Translations under genes and position numbers: made by a program
Part shown: one piece after another, positions 7,989-16,649 of the stretch
How the letters are laid out: each line of letters starts with the position of its first letter
Numbering within the stretch: the stretch's first letter is position 1
DNA from: Candidatus Phaeomarinobacter ectocarpi
GTDB taxonomy: Bacteria > Pseudomonadota > Alphaproteobacteria > CGMCC-115125
DNA: 64,000 nt
Reading direction: 5' to 3'
Assembly (NCBI RefSeq): GCF_000689395.1
Contig: NZ_HG966617.1
Location: forward strand, 473,521-537,520
Notes under the pieces: model-generated
The model's input: the letters and a program-made list of their open reading frames with translations, nothing else
Told to the model about the DNA's origin: nothing
The model's database searches: none

Positions 7989-10853
7989 ATGATAAAAGAG
8001 CTCGAATTTAAATCATGGCTCGAACAGGGTGGTGCTCAAGCGGAAAAAGGCCGCAGTTCACGCGCATATGCCATCCGAACCATAGAACGGAATCTTGCCG
8101 CGCTGGGAATGCCGTATCAGGACCTCGACGAAGCGTGGGAAGCTGATAGGTTCGAAATGCTCCGGGAGCGCCTGGGAGAAATACGGCTGGACGCTCGCGA
8201 CGGTGGGCAAGAATACCGGATCCTGATGCCGGACTCCGAAAACCCCCTTAACAGGCTCTCCGCCTGGGGGAGTTGGTTGGGTCAGTATGGGCGGTTTCTG
8301 GCGGGTGATCCTCCAGGGGCGGTCAAGGATGCTGATCGGATACGACAATATGTCCTCGAGCATTACATCGAGCCCGCACGGGACGAAGGTGGCGACCACG
8401 TCGAAGTGCTGGTCCGCGACGTAAACCAGGCTCTTGGCCTCAAGGAGGCATGGCCCAACATCTGCCAGGCGCTTGGCGGCCGCATATTTCAGGACATGGC
8501 GCAGGTACCGGAACCCGAACGGATCGGTGCCGACCAAAGCTCAGCCACTGTATTTCGCTTCGATTTGCGGGGGCAACTCATCAACCAATCGGCGCTTGAA
8601 AAACTACGCAAGAGGTTCATCGCCCTTTGCCCTGACTTTCAGAGTTTCGTTGAACCTGGAACCGGCTGGGCCAAGAGTGAGAAAGCCTACAAGGCCGCGG
8701 CAATCGAGCGGGTCCAATCGGCTCTTGCGGAAGATGTAACCGATGAGATTCTCGGCAAGAACGTCTTTGAGATACTGAAAACAGCTGCCAAGGATGGCCC
8801 CCTCGTCCGATGGCAGACCGAGGATGCGATCGCTAAGAGCGCCGCGGCCTTGCTGGCAGAATTCTACGCGATCATCGGTCAACTGGTTCGGTCAAAGCAA
8901 CCACCAGAGACTGCCCTGAAGACTTCGCATGACTCTCTTGATGCGTTGCGCGCACGTGGTGCTCCGTCGCTCACCTATGGTGAGCGGATCAATATTCTGT
9001 CTTCGGCCTTGGCCATGGCGCGACCGAGCGCAATGGCCCCACTCAAAATCACCCGCATAAACGAGGTGTGGGAAGCGTTGACCGGTGAAAAGTTATTTGT
9101 GGAAGCCAAGGCAAACATGGCGACGGAGTATCGCCGCCTCGCTGACGGGTTCGCAAGGTTGCTCGAAATCATGCGAGACGATTGGCATTGGGATCCGCAG
9201 GATTGGCTCGACATCCAAGGGTTCCTTTGGATCGCTAGTGACAAGACCGCCGCAGCACTGACCGATGAAGACGAGACCGATGACGAGAGTGAACTCCCGG
9301 AGAAGCCCATGTCGATTTCACCCGTTAATCTCATTCTTTATGGCCCGCCTGGGACAGGGAAGACATTCTCCACTGCAGCCGATGCGGTGCGCTTGTGCGG
9401 TGAATCGGTCCCGGAAAATCGGGCCGAGCTCATGACCACCTATCAACGACTTTTGTCGGCTGGGCGCATCGAGTTTGTCACCTTCCACCAGTCGATGAGC
9501 TATGAGGATTTTGTCGAGGGTCAGCAGCCGACTACCGGAACAGAGGGGGGCGAGGGGGCGGAGTCCGCCGGATTCCGGTTGGAGACGGTCCAAGGAATAT
9601 TCAGACGGATCGCACGGCGCGCCGAGACCAGTCGAGGATCATCTTCGGGAAGCGGCAGTGTCACCTTGGATGGTCGACACGTGTACAAAATGTCAATCGG
9701 TCGATGGAACGTTGAAGAAGATGCAAGATTCTTCGAGGAGGCAATTCAGGGTGGCCACACATTGCTGGGTTGGGAAAACATCGACTGGAGTGATGAAAGA
9801 TACTCTGAACCTTCACAGATACTGGAGACCTGCCGGAAAGAGGGGACGATCTCTGACACGGTCAATGCTCAGTCAGGGCAAGTGTCACAGGTGGACTATT
9901 TCCGCAACCGTATGAAAGTCGGAGACTTCATCATCGTCTCTAAGGGAAATTATCTGTTTCGGGCTATCGGACAGGTTACAGGTGAATACGAGTACAGCCC
10001 GAGACCTGACACAGAGATGTGCCATCGGCGATCCGTGAATTGGCTTTGGATTGATGAAGAGGGGGTTTCGGTTCGGGAGATATACCAAAACAACTTCATG
10101 CAGCAGGCGATCTACCAGCTCAATGTGGATAGCCTCAACACACCTTTGTTTGAGCGATACATGAATGCTAGGCAATCTGAGACACCATCGGCACCAGAGC
10201 CATTCGTCCTGATCATCGACGAGATCAACCGGGCAAACATCTCCCAGGTTTTCGGCGAACTCATTACGCTGCTCGAATCCGACAAGCGGCTGAACGAGCC
10301 CAACGAACTCAGGGTTCGACTACCATACTCCGGCGATGAGTTCGGGGTGCCGTCCAACCTGCATATCCTTGGCACAATGAACACGGCTGATAGGTCGATT
10401 GCGCTTCTCGACACCGCCCTCAGGCGTCGCTTTACATTCCGTGAGATGATGCCTGACCCATCCGTCCTCGAAGAACCTGCGCAGAAGTGCGGGATTGATC
10501 TGCCGTTACTTCTCTCCAAGATCAATGAGCGCATCGAGTATCTTTATGATCGCGAACACCAGATTGGTCATGCCTACTTTACCGCGTGTAGCTCCCTTGC
10601 CGATGTTGATCATGTTATGCGGCACAAGATCATCCCGCTGCTGGCTGAATATTTCTTTGAGGATTGGGCCAAGGTTGCGGCGGTGCTTGGCGATCTCACG
10701 TCTCAAGAGGGCCCAGTCGAAGGCGGCTTCCTCAATCGCTCAACCCTCCAAACACCTCCTGGGTTGGAAGATGGTGACGCGATTCCTCGGTTTCGATGGA
10801 AAGTACGGTCGGTGGACGAAGGATTCGATTACGGAAAGCTGGTCGGGGCATGA
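7989..10853 (+). CDS. mcrB: McrB-type AAA+ restriction NTPase with an inserted PUA/EVE-like domain
   Basis: The 954-residue product is the motor subunit of an McrBC modification-dependent restriction system. The N-terminal 430 residues are variable and presumably recognise DNA. The AAA core shows Walker A GPPGTGKT (452-459), the family segment YEDFVEG, Walker B with DEINR (744-748), and the MNTADRS and LRRRF motifs after it. Between YEDFVEG and DEINR there is an extra domain of about 175 residues (roughly 558-735), with YKMSIGRWN, HTLLGWENIDWS and MKVGDFIIVSKG. These segments look like EVE/PUA-like readers of modified bases. The 3' end overlaps mcrC by ATGA. The McrB call is firm; the EVE-like label of the insert is by pattern only. 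Confidence 0.88.
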   Translation: MIKELEFKSWLEQGGAQAEKGRSSRAYAIRTIERNLAALGMPYQDLDEAWEADRFEMLRERLGEIRLDARDGGQEYRILMPDSENPLNRLSAWGSWLGQYGRFLAGDPPGAVKDADRIRQYVLEHYIEPARDEGGDHVEVLVRDVNQALGLKEAWPNICQALGGRIFQDMAQVPEPERIGADQSSATVFRFDLRGQLINQSALEKLRKRFIALCPDFQSFVEPGTGWAKSEKAYKAAAIERVQSALAEDVTDEILGKNVFEILKTAAKDGPLVRWQTEDAIAKSAAALLAEFYAIIGQLVRSKQPPETALKTSHDSLDALRARGAPSLTYGERINILSSALAMARPSAMAPLKITRINEVWEALTGEKLFVEAKANMATEYRRLADGFARLLEIMRDDWHWDPQDWLDIQGFLWIASDKTAAALTDEDETDDESELPEKPMSISPVNLILYGPPGTGKTFSTAADAVRLCGESVPENRAELMTTYQRLLSAGRIEFVTFHQSMSYEDFVEGQQPTTGTEGGEGAESAGFRLETVQGIFRRIARRAETSRGSSSGSGSVTLDGRHVYKMSIGRWNVEEDARFFEEAIQGGHTLLGWENIDWSDERYSEPSQILETCRKEGTISDTVNAQSGQVSQVDYFRNRMKVGDFIIVSKGNYLFRAIGQVTGEYEYSPRPDTEMCHRRSVNWLWIDEEGVSVREIYQNNFMQQAIYQLNVDSLNTPLFERYMNARQSETPSAPEPFVLIIDEINRANISQVFGELITLLESDKRLNEPNELRVRLPYSGDEFGVPSNLHILGTMNTADRSIALLDTALRRRFTFREMMPDPSVLEEPAQKCGIDLPLLLSKINERIEYLYDREHQIGHAYFTACSSLADVDHVMRHKIIPLLAEYFFEDWAKVAAVLGDLTSQEGPVEGGFLNRSTLQTPPGLEDGDAIPRFRWKVRSVDEGFDYGKLVGA

Positions 10854-12196
10854 TCCGTCGTACGATCCGTGAGTGGGAGCAAATCAGCTACGGATCTGGC
10901 GATGCAGAGATCTCAGAAGCGCATGCAGACCGTCTCGCAGCAGTCGCGCACGCCTCGGTCTTTTCTGGTCGGGGCGGTGAGGGTGTGCTGGAACATGGCC
11001 GGAAGGGCTTGCGCGCACGCGGAGTCGTTGGCGTCATTTCGACTCCCGGCTGCCAGCTAGAGATTCTTCCAAAGATCGAGGGTGGAAGCGAGACCAATGT
11101 TTCCGACGCGACCCTCCGCGCTCGCCTCATTCACATGCTCGCGGTGACCTACGATCTGCCAATCGAGGTCTCCGCCATGACGCAGCTCGGCTGGCAGCGC
11201 GAGACGATACTGGAACTCCTGATACGTTTGTTTTGCGCAAAGCTCACGAATGCGGTCCGCCATGGGATGCCGCGGCAATACCTCGCACGCGAGGAAGACC
11301 TGTCGACGCTTCGAGGACGCCTGAACGTAACGCGGCAATTTTCTAGACTTGCAGTCTCACCACAAAAGCTAGCATGCCGTTTCGATGCCCTTTCTCCCGA
11401 CATCGCACTGAACCGGGTTATGCGGGCTGCGGTCAGCAAGCTTTTGCGCATATCCGGCGAACCGGATAACCAGCGCGCGTTGAGGGAACTGAGTTTCGTC
11501 TATGCCGACGTCGCGGATGTTTCTCCGAGTGAGCTTCGGTGGGACCAAATTGTGCTTGATCGTACGAACCGAAGTTGGCGCGATCTTCTTTCCCTGGCCC
11601 GTCTCTTCCTCTCGGATAGGCATCAACAAACGAGCGCGGGGGCTATAGAGGGCCATGCCCTGCTCTTCGAGATGAACGTTCTTTTCGAAAAATACATCGA
11701 ACGGGTCCTTTCGCGGGCGCTCGCTGGCACGAGCTTCCGCGTATCGTCGCAAGGAGGAAACCGGTCTTGTCTTTATGAAGGCGACTTAGGCCTGTTTCGG
11801 ACGCGCCCAGACATCATCATCCGGCAGGGCGAGGAGGTCGTGCTGATCATCGACACCAAATGGAAACGCATGACCCCGCGTATCGACGACCCGAAGCAAG
11901 GTGTCAGTCAAGCGGACGTGTACCAGCTGATGGCGTACGGTAGGCTTTACGACTGTCCTAATGTTGTCTTGCTCTATCCGCATCACGGGGAGTTACCTCC
12001 TGATCCGATCTGTCAACGGTATTCAATCGCGACAAACGAAGCGCACGAGAAGCTGATCGTAGCGACCCAGGATCTCACCGGCACGCAACGGAACCACAAG
12101 GATGCTCTTCGAAAATTAGTCCGGAATTGCTTGGATCATGAAACCAAACTGAAAGCACACAATAAGCACGGGGAGCAGCTTTTCGATGCGGTTTGA
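10850..12196 (+). CDS. mcrC: McrC-type nuclease subunit
   Basis: The start at 10850 overlaps the mcrB stop by ATGA and gives a 448-residue protein. It supplies the DNA cleavage activity of the McrBC complex. The PD-(D/E)xK nuclease core is visible near the C-terminus: D321 in RPDIIIRQ, then IIDTKWK with D335 and K337. The N-terminal half has the usual McrC segments, including TPGCQLEILPKIE. A longer frame begins at 10796 inside mcrB, but the coupled start is preferred. With mcrB it forms a complete two-gene restriction module next to the island end. Confidence 0.93.
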   Translation: MIRRTIREWEQISYGSGDAEISEAHADRLAAVAHASVFSGRGGEGVLEHGRKGLRARGVVGVISTPGCQLEILPKIEGGSETNVSDATLRARLIHMLAVTYDLPIEVSAMTQLGWQRETILELLIRLFCAKLTNAVRHGMPRQYLAREEDLSTLRGRLNVTRQFSRLAVSPQKLACRFDALSPDIALNRVMRAAVSKLLRISGEPDNQRALRELSFVYADVADVSPSELRWDQIVLDRTNRSWRDLLSLARLFLSDRHQQTSAGAIEGHALLFEMNVLFEKYIERVLSRALAGTSFRVSSQGGNRSCLYEGDLGLFRTRPDIIIRQGEEVVLIIDTKWKRMTPRIDDPKQGVSQADVYQLMAYGRLYDCPNVVLLYPHHGELPPDPICQRYSIATNEAHEKLIVATQDLTGTQRNHKDALRKLVRNCLDHETKLKAHNKHGEQLFDAV

Positions 12197-12519
12197 GGAA
12201 TGTCCGATCATCTCGCCTGGCCAAGTTTGCAGCATCCATTGAACAGCCTTCCGAAACAAATTGAGCGGTTCGTAAGCGACAGCTTTTTAGTTGCGAACTT
12301 TTCGCCCTGCAGCGACGCCTCAGCTTCTTGGGCTCCGTGCTTGCACCGCAAGTTGCGCCTTTCAGTGAGGTTGTGGAATTGCTGTGTAATCAAGCTTGGA
12401 AGTTCTTAGATTGTTCTGAACTGTCCGGGTGTGTTCGGCGTGTCTGCGAGGACAGAAAGCTGAACCCAATCAACTTGATAGGAACTATTCAGATACCTGG
12501 GCGCTAGGCTGCGCCGAGA
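12197..12519. other. Non-coding stretch between mcrC and the attachment site
   Basis: No convincing gene is seen in these 323 bases. A 69-codon frame opens four bases after the mcrC stop, but its residues look random and it lacks a clear ribosome-binding site. The stretch probably carries the element's terminal attachment-site flank. Confidence 0.5.
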
Positions 12520-12564
12520 CTGAAAATCGCAGTGTCGGTGGTTCGATCCCGCCCCCGGGCACCA
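12520..12564 (+). other. 3' fragment of tRNA-Phe: island attachment site
   Basis: The 45 bases match the 3' half of tRNA-Phe(GAA). They start with the anticodon loop CTGAAAA, then give the variable region GTGTC, a paired T-arm (GGTGG/CCGCC around TTCGATC), the acceptor strand CCCGGGC and ACCA. The 5' part is missing: upstream there is no GCCCGGG strand, and bases 27-31 do not pair fully with TCGCA. This is what integration at a tRNA 3' end leaves at the distal end of an element. The complete tRNA should lie left of the window. Confidence 0.85.
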
Positions 12565-12686
12565 TTCCTCATCTTTGTTCCGTATCTTTCCCTTTCGCCA
12601 CCTGAACGCATGGTCGGCATGTGCCACCCCGTGTCACGCAGCTCGTTTGTGGTAGACAGTGGCGGTCATAAATTTTGGAGACGCTC

Positions 12687-13562
12687 ATGTTCGTTGAGCT
12701 GAAAGGTCGCCGCATCTTCTTTGATGTTGATGGTGAAAAACTGGCGCCGGATGGACCGGTCCTGCGCGAAAAACCAACGCTTATCGCGATCCATGGCGCG
12801 CCGGGCATTTCCGATCATGCGGCCATGAAACCCTGGTTCAAGGACCTGCGTGACCACATGCAGGTCATCTATCTTGACCTGCCTGGCGCTGGACGCAGCG
12901 ACGGTTTGCCGGACCCCTCAGACTATTCACTGGAGCACTGGGCGGACGACGTTGCTGACTTCTCCAGGGCCCTGGGCATCGAAAAGCCCTTCGTGCTTGG
13001 CATATCCGGTGGCGGCTTCGTCGCCCAGGCCTATGCGATCAAGTATTCGGACGCCACAAGCGGTGTGGTGTTTGCCGGCACCCAGGCCAAAATGAACACC
13101 GAGCGTTCGATCGCCGTGTTCAAGCGTCTGGGCGGCGCACCGGCGGAAGAGGCAGCCCGTGCGCTGCTCACCACCGACCTGACACCCGACGCGGTTCAGG
13201 CCTTCAACCAACACTGCATGCCGCTTTACTCGCAAACCCCTCAGGACCCCAACGCGGCCGCAAGAATGATCTATCGCGAGGAACTGGCCCGGGCTTTCCA
13301 CCAGCCCGACACCGGCATCTGGTACACGATGGATCTGCTGACTGATCTCGCCCGTGTCACCTGTCCCGTCCTGGTCCTTGCGGGTGAGGAAGACCCCATC
13401 ACGCCCATCGAAGATTCTGAAGATATTGTCGCCGCTCTGACATCGGCAGACGTTCAGTTTGCGCGGATGGCAGGATGCGGGCACGCCACATGGCGCGACA
13501 AGCAACAGGAGTCCTTTGGCATCATCAAAGAGTTTGTGGCCAGAAACTGGACGAGTGCCTGA
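12687..13562 (+). CDS. Alpha/beta hydrolase, proline-iminopeptidase-like
   Basis: The start chosen is the ATG at 12687, six bases after GGAG, giving 291 residues. The fold signature is complete: an oxyanion strand at IAIHGAPG, the nucleophile elbow GISGG with S107, a late Asp in LVLAGEEDPIT and the His in GCGHATW. It resembles proline iminopeptidase and epoxide hydrolase-type enzymes; the substrate cannot be told. It is the first backbone gene to the right of the island and has no operon partner. Confidence 0.85.
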   Translation: MFVELKGRRIFFDVDGEKLAPDGPVLREKPTLIAIHGAPGISDHAAMKPWFKDLRDHMQVIYLDLPGAGRSDGLPDPSDYSLEHWADDVADFSRALGIEKPFVLGISGGGFVAQAYAIKYSDATSGVVFAGTQAKMNTERSIAVFKRLGGAPAEEAARALLTTDLTPDAVQAFNQHCMPLYSQTPQDPNAAARMIYREELARAFHQPDTGIWYTMDLLTDLARVTCPVLVLAGEEDPITPIEDSEDIVAALTSADVQFARMAGCGHATWRDKQQESFGIIKEFVARNWTSA

Positions 13563-13601
13563 AGACGTCAGGGTCGGCCCATCGATGCAAAGCCACGCGG
13601 C

Positions 13602-14720
13602 CTAGGCCAGGAAATAAATCCCGGCGATCACGAAAACAAAGATCCAGCCTGTTTCCACCGCGACCAGACCGATGGGTTTCCACCCGACCGCAAAAACCTG
13701 GCGCAGGGATGTTTTCATGCCCAGCGCGGCTATGGCCGTGACAAGAAACCAGCGCGACGCATCTGCCGTCAGGACGCGGATATCTTCGGGGATCGTGCCG
13801 GTGCTGTTGACGAGCACAAGAACCGCAAACCCGATCAGGAAATAGGGTATCTGGACGCGCGTCTCGCCCACCGGTCCTTGGGTAGCGCTGACAACGGCGG
13901 CGATAATGAAGACAACAGGCAGAAGCATGGCGACGCGCAGCAGTTTCACATAGGTCGCGATTTCTCCCGTCTCATCCGAGATCGTGTAGCCGGCACCCAC
14001 CACCTGCGCCACGTCGTGGATCGTCCCACCGAGAAAAATACCAGCGGTCGCGTAACTCATGCCAAACGACTCCGCGAAGATTGGATAGATGACCATGGCG
14101 ACCGTTGAAAACGCGGTCACCAGAACCACCGTGAGAATGGTGTCAGCTTCCAGCCGGGATGACTTGGGCAAGACGGAGGCAATCGCCAGTGCTGCGGATG
14201 CCCCGCATATGGCAACAGCACCCCCTGAGAGGACGCCGAAGGTGGGATGCAGCTTCAATGCCCTGGCAAACGCCCAGCCAAGAAAAATCGTGGTCGCAAC
14301 GCCCCCCAGCACAATGACAACAGGCGCAGTGCCAAGCCCGGCCAGTTGATCAAGGGTGATGCGCACGCCCAGAAGTGCCACACCAATGCGCAGCACGGTG
14401 CGTGAGGCGAACTCGATGCCCGCAAGACACCGGCCGTCTTCATGCAGAAAATGGAATGCCATGCCCAGCAGCAGAGCAAACAGCATAACGGGCGCATCAT
14501 AGCGCGTCGCCAGCCAGGTTGAGGCCAGCCCGATCGTGGCCGCAACAAGCAGACCCGGATAGACCGCATAGATAAGGTCGCCCTTGGGCAGTCTGGCAAA
14601 CCCGCGCGGCGTTGCCGTTTCCTCTACAAGGACAAGGCCTTCCATGCTGTCGAGAGACTGCAGTTGATCCACGGACAGTGAACGCCCGCCGGTCCTCGTC
14701 GTCTTTGTTTTTCGTGCCAT
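13602..14720 (-). CDS. YeiH family putative sulfate exporter
   Basis: The ATG at 14720 gives 372 residues, in line with the YeiH/UPF0324 family (PF03601). The protein has about ten hydrophobic segments and the family features LLGMAFHFL, LRIGVALLGVRITLDQL, GGAVAICGASAALAIASVLP and FLGGTIHDVAQVVGAGY. Members are inner-membrane proteins thought to export sulfate or related anions; that function is weakly established. A frame extending upstream to 14930 has no membrane character, so it is not used. The gene is divergent from the beta-keto acid cleavage gene, with 212 bases between them. Confidence 0.87.
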   Translation of the reverse strand: MARKTKTTRTGGRSLSVDQLQSLDSMEGLVLVEETATPRGFARLPKGDLIYAVYPGLLVAATIGLASTWLATRYDAPVMLFALLLGMAFHFLHEDGRCLAGIEFASRTVLRIGVALLGVRITLDQLAGLGTAPVVIVLGGVATTIFLGWAFARALKLHPTFGVLSGGAVAICGASAALAIASVLPKSSRLEADTILTVVLVTAFSTVAMVIYPIFAESFGMSYATAGIFLGGTIHDVAQVVGAGYTISDETGEIATYVKLLRVAMLLPVVFIIAAVVSATQGPVGETRVQIPYFLIGFAVLVLVNSTGTIPEDIRVLTADASRWFLVTAIAALGMKTSLRQVFAVGWKPIGLVAVETGWIFVFVIAGIYFLA

Positions 14721-14932
14721 GGGCAGCCGATGCACACTGTTCTGCCGCCACCCACTTTGCGGCAAAGCGACGGCATTGAAGATTTTGTATGCAAACGGTA
14801 TGCGGCAACCTGGCCAAATAGCAATCGGATCATTTGTCTGGCGCTTCATTTGTCTGGCGCTGGTGTGTGTGGTCTCATCTGTCACATCGGGAGTGGCCGT
14901 AGGCCCGACGCAGGACCAGCAGGAAGCCAAAA

Positions 14933-15853
14933 TTGACAGAAACCAATGTGGCGGGTTTGCCGCTGATCATCGAAGCCTCCTTGAACGGCTCAACGAGCAA
15001 GACAAAAAATCCATCCGTTCCCTATAGCGACGAGGAAATCGTGCGCGATGCGGTGGCGTGCATGGAAGCCGGTGCTGCTTTGATTCATAATCATACGCAG
15101 GAGCCGATCATTGGCGGCACCGGTGTTCTGGACCCGGAGCAATATGCACGGCCGTGGCGTGAGCTACTCAAAATTCGCGGTGACGCCATCCTCACACCCA
15201 CCATGCCGGTGGGGCAGGAGGGTGTCTCTGTTGAGACCCGCTACGCCCATGTGGAACACATGGCCAACGAAGGCCTGCTCGCTCAGGGGCTGTGTGACCC
15301 GGGCACATTCAATGCATCGGTGATGGGGGAGGATGGTCTGTTTGCGCCCAGCACCTATCTCTACCGCAACGACATGCGCGACTCGCGCTACTACGTGGAG
15401 ACCTGTCGCCGTCTCAATATCGGTCTCAGCATCTCGATATTCGAGCCCGGCTTCCTGAAGTTCATTCTGGCCTATGACCGGGCCGGAAAAATGCCGCCAG
15501 GCGGCATGCTGAAATTCTACTTCGGCGCAATGGACCTGCCATTCGGCCTGCCGCCCTCAGCTGTGAGCCTTGACGCCTATCTGGGCATGATGGGGGAGTG
15601 CACCCTGCCGTGGCTGGTCTCCAGCTTTGGCGATGATTGTGTCGGCTGCGGCCTTGCCGAAGAAGCCATCAAACGCGGCGGGCATGTGCAGGTTGGTCTT
15701 GAGCCCTATGACGGCGACCGTTGCCCGACCAATGTCGAGCTGGTGGAAGAAGTGGTCGCGGTGGCCAAACGCTATGACCGCCCCATCGCGACGCCTGAGC
15801 AGGCGGCGAAAATCCTGAACCTGCCAACCCACCCGGTCGCCTATGCCCCCTAG
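14933..15853 (+). CDS. Beta-keto acid cleavage enzyme (BKACE, DUF849)
   Basis: The 306-residue product belongs to the family of 3-keto-5-aminohexanoate cleavage enzymes. These condense a beta-keto acid with acetyl-CoA to give a CoA ester and acetoacetate, using zinc in a TIM barrel. Seen here are the N-terminal strand LIIEASLNGSTSK, the metal-binding His pair in LIHNHT, the mid segment PFGLPPSA, and the C-terminal GGHVQVGLEPY. The start is a TTG with AGGA upstream; no better ATG exists close by. The specific keto acid is not predictable. Confidence 0.88.
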   Translation: MTETNVAGLPLIIEASLNGSTSKTKNPSVPYSDEEIVRDAVACMEAGAALIHNHTQEPIIGGTGVLDPEQYARPWRELLKIRGDAILTPTMPVGQEGVSVETRYAHVEHMANEGLLAQGLCDPGTFNASVMGEDGLFAPSTYLYRNDMRDSRYYVETCRRLNIGLSISIFEPGFLKFILAYDRAGKMPPGGMLKFYFGAMDLPFGLPPSAVSLDAYLGMMGECTLPWLVSSFGDDCVGCGLAEEAIKRGGHVQVGLEPYDGDRCPTNVELVEEVVAVAKRYDRPIATPEQAAKILNLPTHPVAYAP

Positions 15854-15881
15854 TAGCTAACAGGCCAGCTAGACGTCCACC

Positions 15882-16538
15882 TCACGATGCGATCGACGCG
15901 CTATTGCTCTCGTACTTGTCAATCACCCGCATGACCTTTGCGCGGGTCATGCCGAGCATCCGCAGGATGTTGAGGCACAGGCGGCGCGTCAGATCAGCAT
16001 CGCGGCCGTTCTTCAACTGGCTTTCAATGCCCGTGCGTATCAAGGACACGACCTGTTCGAGGGTAAACGGATCGATCTTTTCATCGATCGCGCCTTGTTC
16101 GACGCATCGTTCAAGATCAGCTGCAAGGAACTGAAAGGCTTCTTTGGGCCGATCAGAGATAAGTGCTTTGCTGTCCAGAAGAACCGCAGCCCAATCGGGC
16201 GAGTCCAGCATCAGATTGACGAAACGCGAGGTCGCTGTGACCATGCGCAAAGGCCCGTCTTCAAGCTCCGCCATCTCCATATCCAGTCGGCGGCTGACCT
16301 CGAACGCGATCTTGAGGGCGACCTTCTTCAGAATGTCGTCTTTTGTCTGGAAGTGATTGTAGAACGTGCCGTTGGCAAGTCCGGCAGCCTCCGTCATGTC
16401 ACTGATCTTCGCGGCTTCCATTCCCTTGCGTGCGATGACCGCAATAGCCGCATCAAGCAGGGCTGCCTGCGTTCTGTCCCGTTTGCCGCCGGCCACGGCC
16501 GCTTGCGCAAAAAATCCTGCCTGCACTGAAACCTCCAT
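15882..16538 (-). CDS. TetR family transcriptional regulator
   Basis: The N-terminal HTH is clear: RTQAALLDAAIAVIARKGMEAAKISDMTEAAGLANGTFYNHFQTKDDIL. It is followed by a ligand-binding helical domain of about 130 residues. The start is uncertain: the ATG at 16538 has GGTGG upstream, while a GTG at 16580 would extend the protein by 14 residues to within five bases of the operator. It is divergent from the monooxygenase operon and very probably represses it through the duplicated operator at 16586-16620. The likely inducer is a substrate of that operon. Confidence 0.9.
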   Translation of the reverse strand: MEVSVQAGFFAQAAVAGGKRDRTQAALLDAAIAVIARKGMEAAKISDMTEAAGLANGTFYNHFQTKDDILKKVALKIAFEVSRRLDMEMAELEDGPLRMVTATSRFVNLMLDSPDWAAVLLDSKALISDRPKEAFQFLAADLERCVEQGAIDEKIDPFTLEQVVSLIRTGIESQLKNGRDADLTRRLCLNILRMLGMTRAKVMRVIDKYESNSASIAS

Positions 16539-16585
16539 ACGAATACTGCCACCATTATGCACGATTTCAGCTTGACTCACCAGAT

Positions 16586-16620
16586 AAATGAGAGTTATCT
16601 CAAAAATGAGAGTTATCTCA
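16586..16620. promoter_or_regulatory. Duplicated TetR-type operator
   Basis: Two identical 17-bp copies, AAATGAGAGTTATCTCA, lie at 16586-16602 and 16604-16620, an 18-bp period. Each has inverted arms TGAGA and TCTCA around GTTA. They occupy the space between the divergent TetR gene and the monooxygenase gene, 29 bases before the latter's start. The exact repetition and palindromic form point to cooperative repressor binding. Confidence 0.75.
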
Positions 16621-16649
16621 TTAATGGATGTGGTGAAGGCTAGGGGTCC

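Larger units (their letters stand above)
1..12564. mobile_element. Right part of a tRNA-Phe-integrated defence island
   Basis: The stretch holds an integrase, an AlpA-like HTH gene, a winged-helix gene, a type I restriction-modification operon and an McrBC system, and it ends in a 3' fragment of tRNA-Phe at 12520-12564. Elements that use a tRNA 3' end leave the complete tRNA at one end and a 3' copy at the other. The fragment here points toward the backbone genes on the right, so the complete tRNA and the other end should lie left of base 1. The boundary on the right is seen directly; the left boundary and the size of the element are not visible. Whether it is an integrative conjugative element, a satellite or a decayed island cannot be decided, because no conjugation or capsid genes are in view. 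Confidence 0.75.

Noticed and set aside
12200-12409. Short frame just after mcrC as a possible third gene of the restriction module.
   Set aside because: Residue composition looks random, with no ribosome-binding site and no motif.
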